From the NCBI GenBank assembly GCA_016781885.1, contig JADDPM010000010.1:1-25821 (forward strand): a stretch of 25,821 nucleotides of DNA, written 5' to 3'. Below the pieces are notes generated by a model. The model was not told the origin of the DNA and did no database searches. It saw only the letters and a list, made by a program, of their open reading frames with translations. Origin of the DNA: Rubrobacter sp. (GTDB lineage: Bacteria; Actinomycetota; Rubrobacteria; Rubrobacterales; Rubrobacteraceae). Of the stretch, positions 12,419 to 20,795 are shown one piece after another; position 1 is the first letter of the stretch; each line of letters begins with the position of its first letter. Position numbers and translations under genes: made by a program.

Positions 12419-14470
12419 CTAACGAATATTGACCGCACCGTGGCGCAGGGCAAACACGAGTGCCTGCAGCCTCGAGTGCATACCCAGTTTGGCCAGTATG
12501 CTAGCCATGTGGTTGCGCTCTGTGCGGAGACTTATGTTGAGGCGCTCGGCGATCTCCTTACCATCGAGACCCTCGGCCAGCGCCTTGAGCACCTCCCTTT
12601 CGCGGGGGGTGAGTTGGGCTATGGCCCGGCGAGCCTCTTGCTCCTGCTCCCTGCGAGAGCTGGCGAACCTGAGCAACTCCACGACCTCTTCCAGGGGCAG
12701 CAACGAATCGCCCGCCCTGAGGCGGCGCACGGCTTCCACGACCTCGTCTATTCCAGCCGACTTGTGAAGCACCCCGGCGGCCCCGGACTCTACCGCCCGG
12801 GCGATCTCCGCGCGGTCGAAGTAGGCGCTCAGGACAAGCGCTATCGCGTTCGGGTTAGCATCACGCATCTCCTTGATCAGATCACCGCCGTAGCCGTCTG
12901 GCAGGTTTAGATCCACGATCGCCACGTCTACCCCGTCGAGCATCGTACGCGCCTCGGCAAGCGATCCAGCCTGCCCCACGACTGTGAACCCCGGCTCTCG
13001 GTCGAACAGGGCCGCTACCGCCTGCCGGAGAGAGGCGTGATCCTCAACGAGGAGAATACGGATCTCTTCCAGCTCTTCTCGGGCTTTTCTCAAGTCTAGC
13101 TCGAACCTTACCGTCGCTCCTGCACCAGGTTCGCTCCTGATCTCCAGCTCTCCCCCCATTACACGGGCCCGTTCCCGCATCCCCGCTATCCCTATCCCGC
13201 CAGCTACCTCCGACGGATTGAAGCCCCGCCCGTCGTCCGAAACTTCAGCCCACAGCTTGTCCTTCGAAGCCCCCGCCGCGATCCAAACACGGCGAGCATC
13301 GGAGTGGCGCCGGGCGTTGACCAGCGCCTCGCGCACTATTCGCAGGAGCTCTACCTGCGTCTCCTTGGACAGCGGCGGGAGCAAGCCTTCGATGGAGAGC
13401 TCTATCTCGCGCTCGGGCGAGCTCTGTCGGTTGAGCTTCACGAGCCACTGGAGCAACTCGATCAGCGTCTGCTCCCGGTCCTCCCCCAGGCGTAGATCGT
13501 GGATCGCACCGTGCAGCCCCTGCCCCGCCCGTATAAGCGCGTCGGCCGCCCGCTCCAGCCGGCAGCCCGGCTCCGGTTCTTTGAATGTCGCCTGGACGAA
13601 CTGAACCTCCGCCAGCGCGTAGGTCAGGTCTTGCAGGGCCTCGTCGTGCAGGTCGCGAGCCAACCGGCTACGCTCTGCTTCCCGGACCTCGCGCAGCTTC
13701 TCCTCCGCCTCCTTACGCTCGGTCACGTCCCGGGAGTTGGCAACTATCCCCTTTATGGTCGGGTCTTCGAGAAGATTGCTGCCGATCCATTCCATATAGT
13801 GCCAGGAGCCATCAGCGTGACGGAACCTGACCTCCACAGGCCTGCTGGCTCCGGAGCGCTTCGTTATCTCGCCGCAAATGCTCCGAACTCGTTCGAGGTC
13901 ATCAGGATGAACATAAGCAAAAGCACTCTGACCGACCAGATCTTCGGGTCGGTACCCTAGCAGACGTTCGATAGAGGGGGACTTATAGCATATGGTGCCG
14001 TCCGCATCGAGGATCGTGATGATATCCGAGGCGTTCTGCACCAGAGAGCGAAAGCGCTTCTCGCTCTCCCCGAGTATCCGCAGCGTTCGCGTGAAAGCGT
14101 AGCGGATAGAGCGCTCCAGCAGTGGTGCGTCGATCTGGCCCTTGATCAGGTAACCCGCCGCCCCAGCCTGCATCGCTTCCAAGTCTACTTCGCGGTCGCC
14201 CTGACCGGTTAACAAGATGATCGGAGCTTTGTAACCTCTCCCTGAAGCCTCCCGCAACAGTTCCAATCCGCTGCGCTCTCCGAGACGATAATCGAGAAGG
14301 CAAACGTCGTGCTCTTCGCGTTCGATCGCTCTCAGGGCGTCGTCGTAGTCGATCACCCACTCGAGCTCCAAGCTCTCCATCTCGGAGAGCAAGTCACGAA
14401 TTATTACGTAGTCATCCTCGTCGTCCTCGACGAGGAGTACCCTCACATAAGGATTGTCCACATTATCCAC
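12419..14470 (-). CDS. REC-PAS-histidine kinase-REC-LuxR HTH fusion protein
   Basis: A 683-aa soluble protein holding a whole phosphorelay plus its DNA-binding output. REC1 at 9-127 (VLLVEDDEDD, D60 in CLLDYRLGERSG, K110); PAS at about 136-252 (FRSLVQNASDIITILDADGT, ending RDVTERKEAEE); HisKA_3 with H275 in RLARDLHDEALQ; HATPase_c at about 368-460 (N-box EALVNARRHS, SDDGRGF, GIGIAGMRERARVMGG); REC2 at about 470-585 (ILLVEDH, D520 in VDLNLPDGYGG, K570); LuxR/NarL HTH at 619-676 (LTPREREVLKALAEG, GKEIAERLNISLRTERNHM). NarL-type kinases and regulators are normally separate proteins. No membrane helix, so the signal is cytosolic. GTG 14470 is used; GTG 14461 is an alternative. It is likely transcribed from its own promoter, 150 bp from the upstream receiver gene. 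Confidence 0.8.
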   Translation of the reverse strand: MDNVDNPYVRVLLVEDDEDDYVIIRDLLSEMESLELEWVIDYDDALRAIEREEHDVCLLDYRLGERSGLELLREASGRGYKAPIILLTGQGDREVDLEAMQAGAAGYLIKGQIDAPLLERSIRYAFTRTLRILGESEKRFRSLVQNASDIITILDADGTICYKSPSIERLLGYRPEDLVGQSAFAYVHPDDLERVRSICGEITKRSGASRPVEVRFRHADGSWHYMEWIGSNLLEDPTIKGIVANSRDVTERKEAEEKLREVREAERSRLARDLHDEALQDLTYALAEVQFVQATFKEPEPGCRLERAADALIRAGQGLHGAIHDLRLGEDREQTLIELLQWLVKLNRQSSPEREIELSIEGLLPPLSKETQVELLRIVREALVNARRHSDARRVWIAAGASKDKLWAEVSDDGRGFNPSEVAGGIGIAGMRERARVMGGELEIRSEPGAGATVRFELDLRKAREELEEIRILLVEDHASLRQAVAALFDREPGFTVVGQAGSLAEARTMLDGVDVAIVDLNLPDGYGGDLIKEMRDANPNAIALVLSAYFDRAEIARAVESGAAGVLHKSAGIDEVVEAVRRLRAGDSLLPLEEVVELLRFASSRREQEQEARRAIAQLTPREREVLKALAEGLDGKEIAERLNISLRTERNHMASILAKLGMHSRLQALVFALRHGAVNIR

Positions 14471-14621
14471 CTACTCGTGGAGAACCATTGGCGAGACGCT
14501 TCGGTCCTTCGCTTTATAGGGTTGTATATTCGGTACAAAGAACAACAGACGTTAGCGCACCCACTTCCGAAAGGCTGCTAAGCTCACCGTCCTTGCGCCA
14601 AGTATATCGCTCGGTATCCAT
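14471..14621 (-). promoter_or_regulatory. Putative promoter region of the fusion kinase gene
   Basis: On the minus strand this AT-rich gap contains TATAAA (about 14514-14519), a possible -10 element, and just upstream an inverted repeat TTGTA-N7-TACAA (about 14525-14541) that could be an operator. The LuxR-type output domain of the gene it precedes makes autoregulation plausible. No clear -35 hexamer at the right spacing is visible, and no terminator for the upstream receiver gene is apparent. Confidence 0.25.
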
Positions 14622-15083
14622 CTAACGTCCTATCCTATCGGGTGGAAGCGTGATGAGTTCGAACCAGTAGCCTCCCAGAGTCTTCATCGCCTCGATCAAC
14701 GCCCCGAAACTAGTAGGCTTGACTATGAACGAGTTAGCCCCTGAGGCGTACGCGCGTGCGACATCCTCCTCCGCCTTCGAGGTCGTCAGAACCACGATAG
14801 GGATACACCTCAACTCAGGGGTCGCTTTGATCTCCTCGAGCGCTTGATGTCCGCTTTTCCTAGGCATCTTCAAGTCTAGTAAGATCAGATCAGGCTGCGG
14901 CGAGGTGTTCGGTTCGGTATACCTGCCGCGGTGGTGAAGGTAATCCATTAATTCTTCACCGTCCTCCACCGAGCGCAGATCGGCTGCCAAATGACTCTCT
15001 TCTAAAGCATCCTTGACCAGCAAGCGGTCGTCCGGGTCGTCGTCGGCTAGCAGCAAGGTGGTGTTCAGCTTAGTCTCTCTCAT
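14622..15083 (-). CDS. Single-domain response regulator, Rcp1-like
   Basis: A 153-aa stand-alone receiver. LLLADDDPDDRLLVKDALEE supplies the acidic pocket, D70 in DLILLDLKMPRKSG is the phosphoacceptor, LTTSK is the switch Thr region and FIVKPTSF holds the conserved Lys. Extra length after beta-3 (DYLHHRGRYTEPNTSPQP) and the tail GGYWFELITLPP are hallmarks of the Rcp1 subgroup that pairs with phytochrome-type kinases. Its ATG overlaps the stop of the multi-PAS kinase by 4 bp, so it is surely that kinase's partner. It has no output domain and probably passes phosphate on or acts by protein contact. Confidence 0.88.
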   Translation of the reverse strand: MRETKLNTTLLLADDDPDDRLLVKDALEESHLAADLRSVEDGEELMDYLHHRGRYTEPNTSPQPDLILLDLKMPRKSGHQALEEIKATPELRCIPIVVLTTSKAEEDVARAYASGANSFIVKPTSFGALIEAMKTLGGYWFELITLPPDRIGR

Positions 15084-18000
15084 GGGGTCCCTTTGGCTTG
15101 TTTGACGGGGAGCGTAACGATGAACGTAGCTCCCTGCCCTGGTGCGCTCTTGGCCGTTATATTACCGCCATGACGCTCGACCACCTTGCGGCAGATCGGC
15201 AACCCCATGCCCGTCCCCTCGTAGGCGGCGCGGCTGCGCAGGCGATGAAAGGGGGCAAAGACACGCTCGAGGTGCTTTTCATCGAAGCCTATACCGTTGT
15301 CCTCGACGAGGATCTGGCAGACTCTACTGTCTGCTGCCCCCCCGCTTAGCTCCTCTTCTCGCCTCTGCAAGAGCCTGCCATAAACCTTCACGACCGGTGC
15401 TTCCTTCTCCCGGTGGAACTTTAGAGCATTACCGATCAGGTTTTGCAGAAGCTGGCGCATCTGTAGCCTGTCAGCTTCTATGGTGGGCAGCGCGTTCACC
15501 TCCACCCGACCCCCTACCTGATCTATTCGGGCCTCCAGGTCGGAGACGACATCCCGGGCTACTTCGTTGAGGTCCACCGAGGTGAAGGGTTGCGCCTTGG
15601 TCGTAACCCGAGAGAGCTCAAGCAGGTCGTCGATCAGGTTCTGCATTCGTGCTGCGGCGCCCTCCATCCGCTCCAAGTAATCACGCCCCTGCTCGTCTAG
15701 AACCTCGCGGTACTTCGCATTGAGGCGATCGGCGAAGGTGCGGACCTTGCGCAGCGGCTCCTGAAGATCGTGCGAGGACACGTAGGCGAAGTCCTGAAGA
15801 TCGCGGTTGCTCTGATTTAGCCTTGCGGCGTATGCCTTCAAACTCTCCTCGGCCCGCTTACGAACGATACCCTGAGCTATCGTCCCGGCTACGGACGCCA
15901 GCGCGCTAAGCGTAGCTTCCGCAAGTTGCTCCCTGGCAAACGTCGCCAATACCCCCACCAGCCGATCCTCGACGATCAGCGGATAGCCAGCGAAGGCCAC
16001 CATTCCCTCCCGTCTGGCCCACTCCTTATCGTGAACGCGGGGGTCATCCAGAACGTCGTTGCTCAGGCGTGGTAACCGCTCCTGGGCGATGAGGCCGATC
16101 TTGAACTTTCCGACAGGTACGCGACTATGCTCACCGTCGAGATGAGCATACATCCCCGCGCTGGCCTGCAACTCCAGCACGTTCTCCTTCTCATCCAGGG
16201 TCCAGATGCGGGCAAGAGCCGTATCGAGGTGCCGGACTATGGCCTGTGTGCATCGCCGCAGGGTGCTCTGCAAGGTGCCGCCCTCGGCGAGAGCGGCGTT
16301 CACGTCTGCCCGTAACGCTGCGTATCGTGCCTGCCTGGCCTTCTCCTTCTCTGCCTCCTTGCGCTCGGTGATGTCCCTAATAACGTTCTGTACCGATGGT
16401 TTACCCTGGTAGAGGATGAACGAGCCTGACACCTCAGCGTCCATAACTCGACCGTCAAGACAAACGATTTTTTCCTCGGCAGGCTCGACTTGTTTTCCTT
16501 GTGCTAAGACTAAACGAACTCTCTCTCTCGCAATCGCTCGATAGTCTGGATGGATGAAATCCAATGCGTGTTTTCCGATGATCCTACTTGGAAGGTCTGC
16601 TCCGAGGAGTTTTGCCCCTGCAGTATTCACGTAGACTAGTTTGCCGTCAGTGTGAACGACTATTGCATCGGGAGAAAGCTCCACCAAACTGCGATAGCGC
16701 AGCCCACTCTCTCTGAGCGTATCCTCAGCCTGTTTGCGCTTGGTGATGTCAGTAATTTTGTTGACGTACAGCTCTTGGCCAGAGCGGATGACGCGAGTGG
16801 CATCGGCCGTTACCGTGACAACCTCACCGTTTTTCTTACGGTGCCGCCGTTCTAAGACAAATACCTTGCCTTGCTGGCGCAGTTTCTCAACGTCTTCTTG
16901 CTGGTTATCTCGCTCTTCAGAAAGAGTGATATCTGGCAACTTCATCCGCTTGAACTCTTCCCGACTATAGCCGTAAAACTCGCAGGCATAGGGGTTCACG
17001 TCTACCACGTCAAGATCCTTGTTGAGGATGAAGATGGGGTGATGGGCATCTTCGTAGAGGGCGCGGAAAAACTCCTCGCTCTCACGCAGCGTTTCCTGTG
17101 CCTTTTTACGTTCGGTTATCTCAGAGAAGATAACCACTGTGCCGGTCACTTCCTCATTCTCGTGGATAGGGGCGCTTGTGTACTCGATGGGGAAGCTCGT
17201 GCCATCTTTGCGCCAGAACACTTCATCGTTTGCGTGATGAACAGCTCCGTCTTGGAGCGCCATGTAGATAGGGCACTCTTCTCTAGGATAGATGCTCCCA
17301 TCCGGATGAGAGTGATGGATGAGGTCGTGCAGATACCTACCGATAAACTCCTCAGGTTCATATCCTAGCATGGCTGCCGCCGCCGGATTGGCGAATCTTG
17401 TCCTTCCTTGCCGGTCCAGGCCAAAGATCCCTTCTCCGGCGGAGCTCAGTATCAACTCACTCTGACGACTAAGCCGTTCACGTTCCTCTTCTGCTTGCTT
17501 GCGCTCTATAAACTGGCCGATCTGGCTGCCGATGGTAGACATCATCTGGAAAACTTCTTCGTCTGGTTGCCGGATCTCCTGACTGTAGAATCCCAAAACC
17601 CCCAGGACCTCCCCTCCGAGGAGGATCGGAAAGGCAACCGCCCCGCGCAGCCCCACCTTTGCGGCGGCGGATACCCGCGGAAAGTTGGTATCCTCGATCA
17701 CGTCGGTAACCCAGGCAGGCTCGCCGCTCTCCCAGACGCGGCCGGGCAGCCCCTGACCCCGAGAGAAGATACGCTCCCGGGTAACCTCGTCGAACTGCCC
17801 AACGTCGACCGAGGGCACGCCCCACGTTCGTACGCACCGCAGCGCGCCATCCTGCCGGTCGAGACTCCAGAGCTCACCGAACTCCCATCTCAGACACTCA
17901 CAGAGAGCCCGAAGAATCCTTGGGGCGGCGGCACCGAGCGTGGCGGATTCCGCCAGTATGCATGTTACAGCGTGCTGCGCCGCCAGGCGCTGTTCGGCCT

Positions 18001-18382
18001 TTTTGCGCTCGGTGATGTCGCGAGCTATCGTCGAGGCTCCCACGACGTTGCCCTCTGAATCGTTGATCGGGGAGACTGTCTGGGAGATGTCGAGTCGCTG
18101 TCCGGTCTTGGTCACGCGAACAGTCTCGTAGCGTTCAACTTTTTCTCCCTGTCGAACTCTTTCGAGGTTCCGCGGCACCTCGTCGGAGCGCTCGGGTGGG
18201 ACCAGGATGCTTACGGACTCGCCCACGGCCTCCTCCGCAGAGTAGCCGTAGAGCTCCTGTGCGCCACGGTTCCAGATAGTGATAATTCCGTCGAGGGTCT
18301 TGCCGATTATGGCATCGTCGGAGGAATCCACTATCGCCGCCAGGAACGAGCGGTCCTCCTCAGCCTGCCTGTGCTCGATCAC
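15080..18382 (-). CDS. Multi-PAS/GAF sensor histidine kinase
   Basis: An 1100-aa cytosolic kinase with a long sensor stack: PAS1 (about 10-130, IVDSSDDAIIGKTLDGIITI, ending ARDITERKKAEQ); GAF1 (135-298, GQGLPGRVWESGEPAWVTDV, FPILLGGEVLGVLGFYS); PAS2 (305-430, SAGEGIFGLDRQGRTRFANP); PAS3 (430-555, HHPIFILNKDLDVVDVNPYA); PAS4 (555-680, SPDAIVVHTDGKLVYVNTAG); GAF2 (690-850). Then HisKA with H871 in FAYVSSHDLQEPLRKVRTFA, and HATPase_c with N-box LLQNLIGNALKFH, VEDNGIGFDEKHL and GTGMGLPICRKVVERHGG. The H-box type (SHDLQEPLR) is that of phytochrome-like kinases, matching its Rcp1-like partner. No chromophore Cys or transmembrane helix is evident, so the ligand is unknown; redox, gas or small-molecule sensing is possible. 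GTG 18382 is the only available start, with GGAGGAAG upstream. Confidence 0.88.
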   Translation of the reverse strand: MIEHRQAEEDRSFLAAIVDSSDDAIIGKTLDGIITIWNRGAQELYGYSAEEAVGESVSILVPPERSDEVPRNLERVRQGEKVERYETVRVTKTGQRLDISQTVSPINDSEGNVVGASTIARDITERKKAEQRLAAQHAVTCILAESATLGAAAPRILRALCECLRWEFGELWSLDRQDGALRCVRTWGVPSVDVGQFDEVTRERIFSRGQGLPGRVWESGEPAWVTDVIEDTNFPRVSAAAKVGLRGAVAFPILLGGEVLGVLGFYSQEIRQPDEEVFQMMSTIGSQIGQFIERKQAEEERERLSRQSELILSSAGEGIFGLDRQGRTRFANPAAAAMLGYEPEEFIGRYLHDLIHHSHPDGSIYPREECPIYMALQDGAVHHANDEVFWRKDGTSFPIEYTSAPIHENEEVTGTVVIFSEITERKKAQETLRESEEFFRALYEDAHHPIFILNKDLDVVDVNPYACEFYGYSREEFKRMKLPDITLSEERDNQQEDVEKLRQQGKVFVLERRHRKKNGEVVTVTADATRVIRSGQELYVNKITDITKRKQAEDTLRESGLRYRSLVELSPDAIVVHTDGKLVYVNTAGAKLLGADLPSRIIGKHALDFIHPDYRAIARERVRLVLAQGKQVEPAEEKIVCLDGRVMDAEVSGSFILYQGKPSVQNVIRDITERKEAEKEKARQARYAALRADVNAALAEGGTLQSTLRRCTQAIVRHLDTALARIWTLDEKENVLELQASAGMYAHLDGEHSRVPVGKFKIGLIAQERLPRLSNDVLDDPRVHDKEWARREGMVAFAGYPLIVEDRLVGVLATFAREQLAEATLSALASVAGTIAQGIVRKRAEESLKAYAARLNQSNRDLQDFAYVSSHDLQEPLRKVRTFADRLNAKYREVLDEQGRDYLERMEGAAARMQNLIDDLLELSRVTTKAQPFTSVDLNEVARDVVSDLEARIDQVGGRVEVNALPTIEADRLQMRQLLQNLIGNALKFHREKEAPVVKVYGRLLQRREEELSGGAADSRVCQILVEDNGIGFDEKHLERVFAPFHRLRSRAAYEGTGMGLPICRKVVERHGGNITAKSAPGQGATFIVTLPVKQAKGTP

Positions 18383-18459
18383 GCCGAGATCACTTCCTCC
18401 AGCCGCAGCAGAGTACCGCCTTCGGCTTCGAGACCATGTTCAAGACATCGCGACACCAT
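18379..18459 (-). CDS. Possible 26-aa leader ORF before the multi-PAS kinase
   Basis: ATG 18459 opens MVSRCLEHGLEAEGGTLLRL and ends in a TGA that overlaps the GTG of the kinase as GTGA. GGGTAGG lies a few bases upstream. The precise overlap suggests translational coupling. It could also be the last piece of a decayed upstream gene. Confidence 0.3.
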   Translation of the reverse strand: MVSRCLEHGLEAEGGTLLRLEEVISA

Positions 18460-18764
18460 AAACCTACCCATCGACAGGAGACACGACGCCGGAGACGCGC
18501 CAGAGATAAGGTGGTGTTTTGTATCGGCTAGAGCCATTATTGCTAAAGCTCCTCCTCAGGGCGCCGCACGCCTCCTTCGGGGAAGCGTGTTTTCAATCAT
18601 ACCAGCATCTTATGACGTAACGAACCATGCAGTTTCGGCCAAGCTCTCATAGTACTTTGTGACTAGAAAAAAATAGAGCCTTTACCTCATGAAAGTATGC
18701 CGGCTTTGGGCGACGATATCTTTTCGGGCCATCATAGGGCTTCGGCCCCTATCATAGGCCCTGG
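18460..18764. other. Intergenic region with one long hairpin
   Basis: This 300-bp divergent gap between the kinase and the small plus-strand genes holds no convincing gene. It should carry promoters in both directions, but I see no clean -35/-10 pair. Its main feature is the inverted repeat at 18726-18761: GGGCC(A)TCATAGGGC, a TTCG tetraloop, and GCCCCTATCATAGGCCC, with a few mismatches. No T-run follows on either strand, so it is not a standard terminator. Confidence 0.4.
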
Positions 18765-19121
18765 GTGCCAGGTAGGGAAAGGGGTGCCAATGGCGACTGC
18801 GCCAGGGTCGCGATTGGCGATTCCAATACGAAGAAAGGGGTAGGTAATAGGCATTATGTCGAGCGGGCCGAGGGACACTATGATGTCCAGGAGGTGGAGT
18901 TCGGCAGGGTCTACAAATGGTGCCCGGAGCGTGTCGTGGTGGATTGCGACTGCGGCAAGAGACTGGCCCTGATCGCCTCCTCGACTGCCGTCTGCCGCCG
19001 GTGCGGGGCAGACCACGCGGCCACCCTTCGAGCAGAGTTGGCCGCCGAGCGGCTAGGAGAAGAGGCCCTCCACCCCTGGCGCTACGTTGGGGATCGCGAA
19101 GGTGCCGGGATACCTTTCTAA
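18765..19121 (+). CDS. Small zinc-ribbon protein of unknown function
   Basis: The convincing part is the last 80 residues: DVQEVEFGRVYKWCPERVVV followed by CDCGKRLALIAS and VCRRCGADH, giving a C-x-C and C-x-x-C pair that should bind one zinc, then an acidic helical tail (LRAELAAERLGEEALHPW). The start is uncertain. GTG 18765 is the first in-frame start but has no ribosome-binding site, and the residues it adds look non-coding. A well-placed GGGG/ATG at 18790 is in another frame and stops after 17 codons, so the true N-terminus may have suffered a frameshift. No known function; small zinc-ribbon proteins of this kind are common in this type of genome. Confidence 0.55.
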   Translation: MPGRERGANGDCARVAIGDSNTKKGVGNRHYVERAEGHYDVQEVEFGRVYKWCPERVVVDCDCGKRLALIASSTAVCRRCGADHAATLRAELAAERLGEEALHPWRYVGDREGAGIPF

Positions 19122-19188
19122 AAAGCTTGAGACGCGCAGAGAGGCGACGGCGGAAGCGGTCGCAGCGAGAACGAGGGAGAAAAATCGA

Positions 19189-19695
19189 ATGGTAAGTACG
19201 GCAAGGAGCGGAGTAGCGGCATACGGTGAGCCAGACGATCCGACACGCGACACCGATCTCACCGTTACCGAGCTTCCCCGGTACCCGGAAGGTAAGCGTC
19301 ACTACTCGTGGCCAGAAGATTATCTCGCATGGCTCGAAGGTCAAGAGGAGCATCAAGGTTACTACGCCTGGCTGAAGCAAGCATCCTGGTGGGAACAAAG
19401 CGCGCTTGTTGGTGCGAGAGCCATCCAGGACCTCGACCTTACTCCTCCTGGCCGCTCGCTCGCTACCCAAGAGTGGGTAGCCCCGCCAAGTACTGGCACC
19501 GTGGATCCTGGATACCGAACCTACCACAACCCGTCGACCGCGCCGGTCCTCGTTAGCATAACGGAGATGGTGCTTAAGAAGCTTCTTCGTCACGCGCCGG
19601 CAAATCCCTCAGAGGATGTGTTCGTGAGGAGATATGAGCGAGCCTTCGAGCAGCGGCAACCAGAACCGAGCCAGAGCCGAGAAGGAGATCGATAG
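19189..19695 (+). CDS. Unknown acidic/aromatic small protein
   Basis: A 168-aa protein from ATG 19189, which has GAGGGAG about nine bases upstream; the frame extends to TTG 19087 inside the previous gene. The central part is rich in Trp and Tyr (HYSWPEDYLAWLEGQEEHQG, YYAWLKQASWWEQSALVGAR), the middle is Pro/Thr-rich, and the C-terminus is helical and charged (LVSITEMVLKKLLRHAPANP). No motif that I recognise. Its stop is three bases before the next ATG, so the two genes are co-translated. Confidence 0.55.
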   Translation: MVSTARSGVAAYGEPDDPTRDTDLTVTELPRYPEGKRHYSWPEDYLAWLEGQEEHQGYYAWLKQASWWEQSALVGARAIQDLDLTPPGRSLATQEWVAPPSTGTVDPGYRTYHNPSTAPVLVSITEMVLKKLLRHAPANPSEDVFVRRYERAFEQRQPEPSQSREGDR

Positions 19696-19698
19696 TAG

Positions 19699-20097
19699 AT
19701 GGAGATCACCGAGGAGAAAGACCACGGACACCGCGCAGCGCCAGATAGGGTCGGGAAGCATGCGCTACGCCCGGTTCTTCTACATTACGCGATAACTCGG
19801 GACGAGGACAGCGGAACAAGGCTGCTCAATACCCCTTCAGAGTTTCGGGAAGAGGTGCTGATAGTGTTCTCTTCGTCGGAGATGGCCCAGGATTTCTTTC
19901 TCTCCGATATTTACCGGGTAGATTGGCACACTCGGGAGTGCTCCGCAGGCGAACTCGTCTCGCTTCTCCTCGGGCCTTACAAGGACATCGAGTGGGTGCT
20001 GATCGATCCCTCCCCAAGGGTTCGCCTCACTGAGGAGGAGGGTAACCAGACGAACCTCATGCATCGAGGAGATTTTATAGATCACCTCCTGGGGTAA
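19699..20097 (+). CDS. Unknown small alpha/beta protein
   Basis: A 132-aa protein. AAGGAG eleven bases before ATG 19699 lies inside the end of the preceding gene, indicating tight coupling. The middle has the rhythm of a small alpha/beta domain: EVLIVFSSSEMAQDFFLSDI, then SAGELVSLLLGPYKDIEWVL and IDPSPRVRL. No catalytic motif is evident and I do not assign a family. Synteny with the two preceding genes suggests a three-gene unit. Confidence 0.55.
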   Translation: MEITEEKDHGHRAAPDRVGKHALRPVLLHYAITRDEDSGTRLLNTPSEFREEVLIVFSSSEMAQDFFLSDIYRVDWHTRECSAGELVSLLLGPYKDIEWVLIDPSPRVRLTEEEGNQTNLMHRGDFIDHLLG

Positions 20098-20130
20098 CCG
20101 AGCATCATCCTCCCGAGACAAGCCACCGAT

Positions 20131-20500
20131 TCAGAGGAGGAGCAACGCGACGAAAGCTACGTTCCTCCTTGCTTCGAACCCGTACAACACCATGAAGACG
20201 GGCTGTGGAAAAGACGAACTCACAAGCAAGGCTCTCTCCATGGCCCTGGCGGCATGCGCCCCATTCTCTGCAAGACGTGCGAACAGGTGTGGAACATTAT
20301 CCCTACGTTGACATATCCTAGAAGATCCTGGATGCGTTCGGGGCGGAGGTTGCAGGAGTAGCAGTGCAGCACATAGGCGCCGCAGGTCGTGGAGCGTATC
20401 CGCGCCACTCTCGCCCGCTTGAGGAGTGAGGCGACGAGAGCTTCCGCAGGTTGGGTAGAGTTTGTGAGTTGCCGGTCTCACCGGCAACATAGCCTGTCCT
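20131..20500 (-). pseudogene. Decayed tyrosine integrase, C-terminal part (left of tRNA-Ala)
   Basis: Two minus-strand frames must be joined to recover a tyrosine-recombinase C-terminus. One has TLHDLRRLCAALLLLQ (the H-x-L-R box); the next frame continues with CNLRPERIQDLLGYVNVGIM and FHTCSHVLQRMGRMPPGPW, matching the usual LGH...TxxxYSHV...MG end with the catalytic Tyr changed to Cys. At least one frameshift plus damaged catalytic residues show it is dead. The 5' part is unrecognisable. It is a second integrase remnant, separate from the one right of the tRNA. Confidence 0.6.
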
Positions 20501-20607
20501 CCCCATAAATGTTTCCTATACGATCAATCTCTCCCATTCGAGATGACAGGTGCTCGCGTAGTGCTCGAGCCACGACTCTGGCGAGACGGATGGCACGACA
20601 GCTTTTC

Positions 20608-20635
20608 TTGAATTTTGGTCTCTAGCTGCTAGGAT
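20608..20635 (+). promoter_or_regulatory. Promoter of tRNA-Ala
   Basis: TTGAAT (20608-20613), a 16-bp spacer and TAGGAT (20630-20635) make a reasonable sigma-70-type promoter. Transcription would begin about 8 bp before the tRNA. Confidence 0.5.
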
Positions 20636-20649
20636 TTCTGGAGCTTTTT

Positions 20650-20722
20650 GGGCCCGTAGCTCAGTTGGGAGAGCGCTGCCTTCGCATGGCAGAGGTCACG
20701 AGTTCGAGTCTCGTCGGGTCCA
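20650..20722 (+). tRNA. tRNA-Ala(CGC)
   Basis: A complete 73-nt cloverleaf. Acceptor GGGCCCG pairs with CGGGTCC (one G-U); D-arm GCTCAGTTGGGAGAGC; anticodon stem CTGCC/GGCAG around TTCGCAT with anticodon CGC; T-arm ACGAG-TTCGAGT-CTCGT; discriminator A. It reads GCG codons, apt for a GC-rich genome. CCA is not fully encoded (ACCC follows). Its 3' end is the probable integration site of the element whose dead integrase begins 100 bp downstream, and the gene remains intact. Confidence 0.95.
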
Positions 20723-20766
20723 CCCTCTGAATTCCTATAGGTAAGGGGAAAACTCGCTACAGAGAG

Positions 20767-20793
20767 AAGGGCCGGGATCATCTCCCGGCCCTT
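20767..20793 (+). terminator. Terminator after tRNA-Ala
   Basis: AAGGGCCGGGA and TCCCGGCCCTT form a perfect 11-bp stem with a 5-nt loop. Only a short T tract follows, but the position 45 bp after the tRNA supports termination. Confidence 0.65.
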
Positions 20794-20795
20794 AC

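Noticed and set aside
18682..19593. Minus-strand frame of 303 codons
   Set aside because: Antisense to two plus-strand small genes; Arg/Pro-rich, no motifs, and the zinc-ribbon on the plus strand is convincing.
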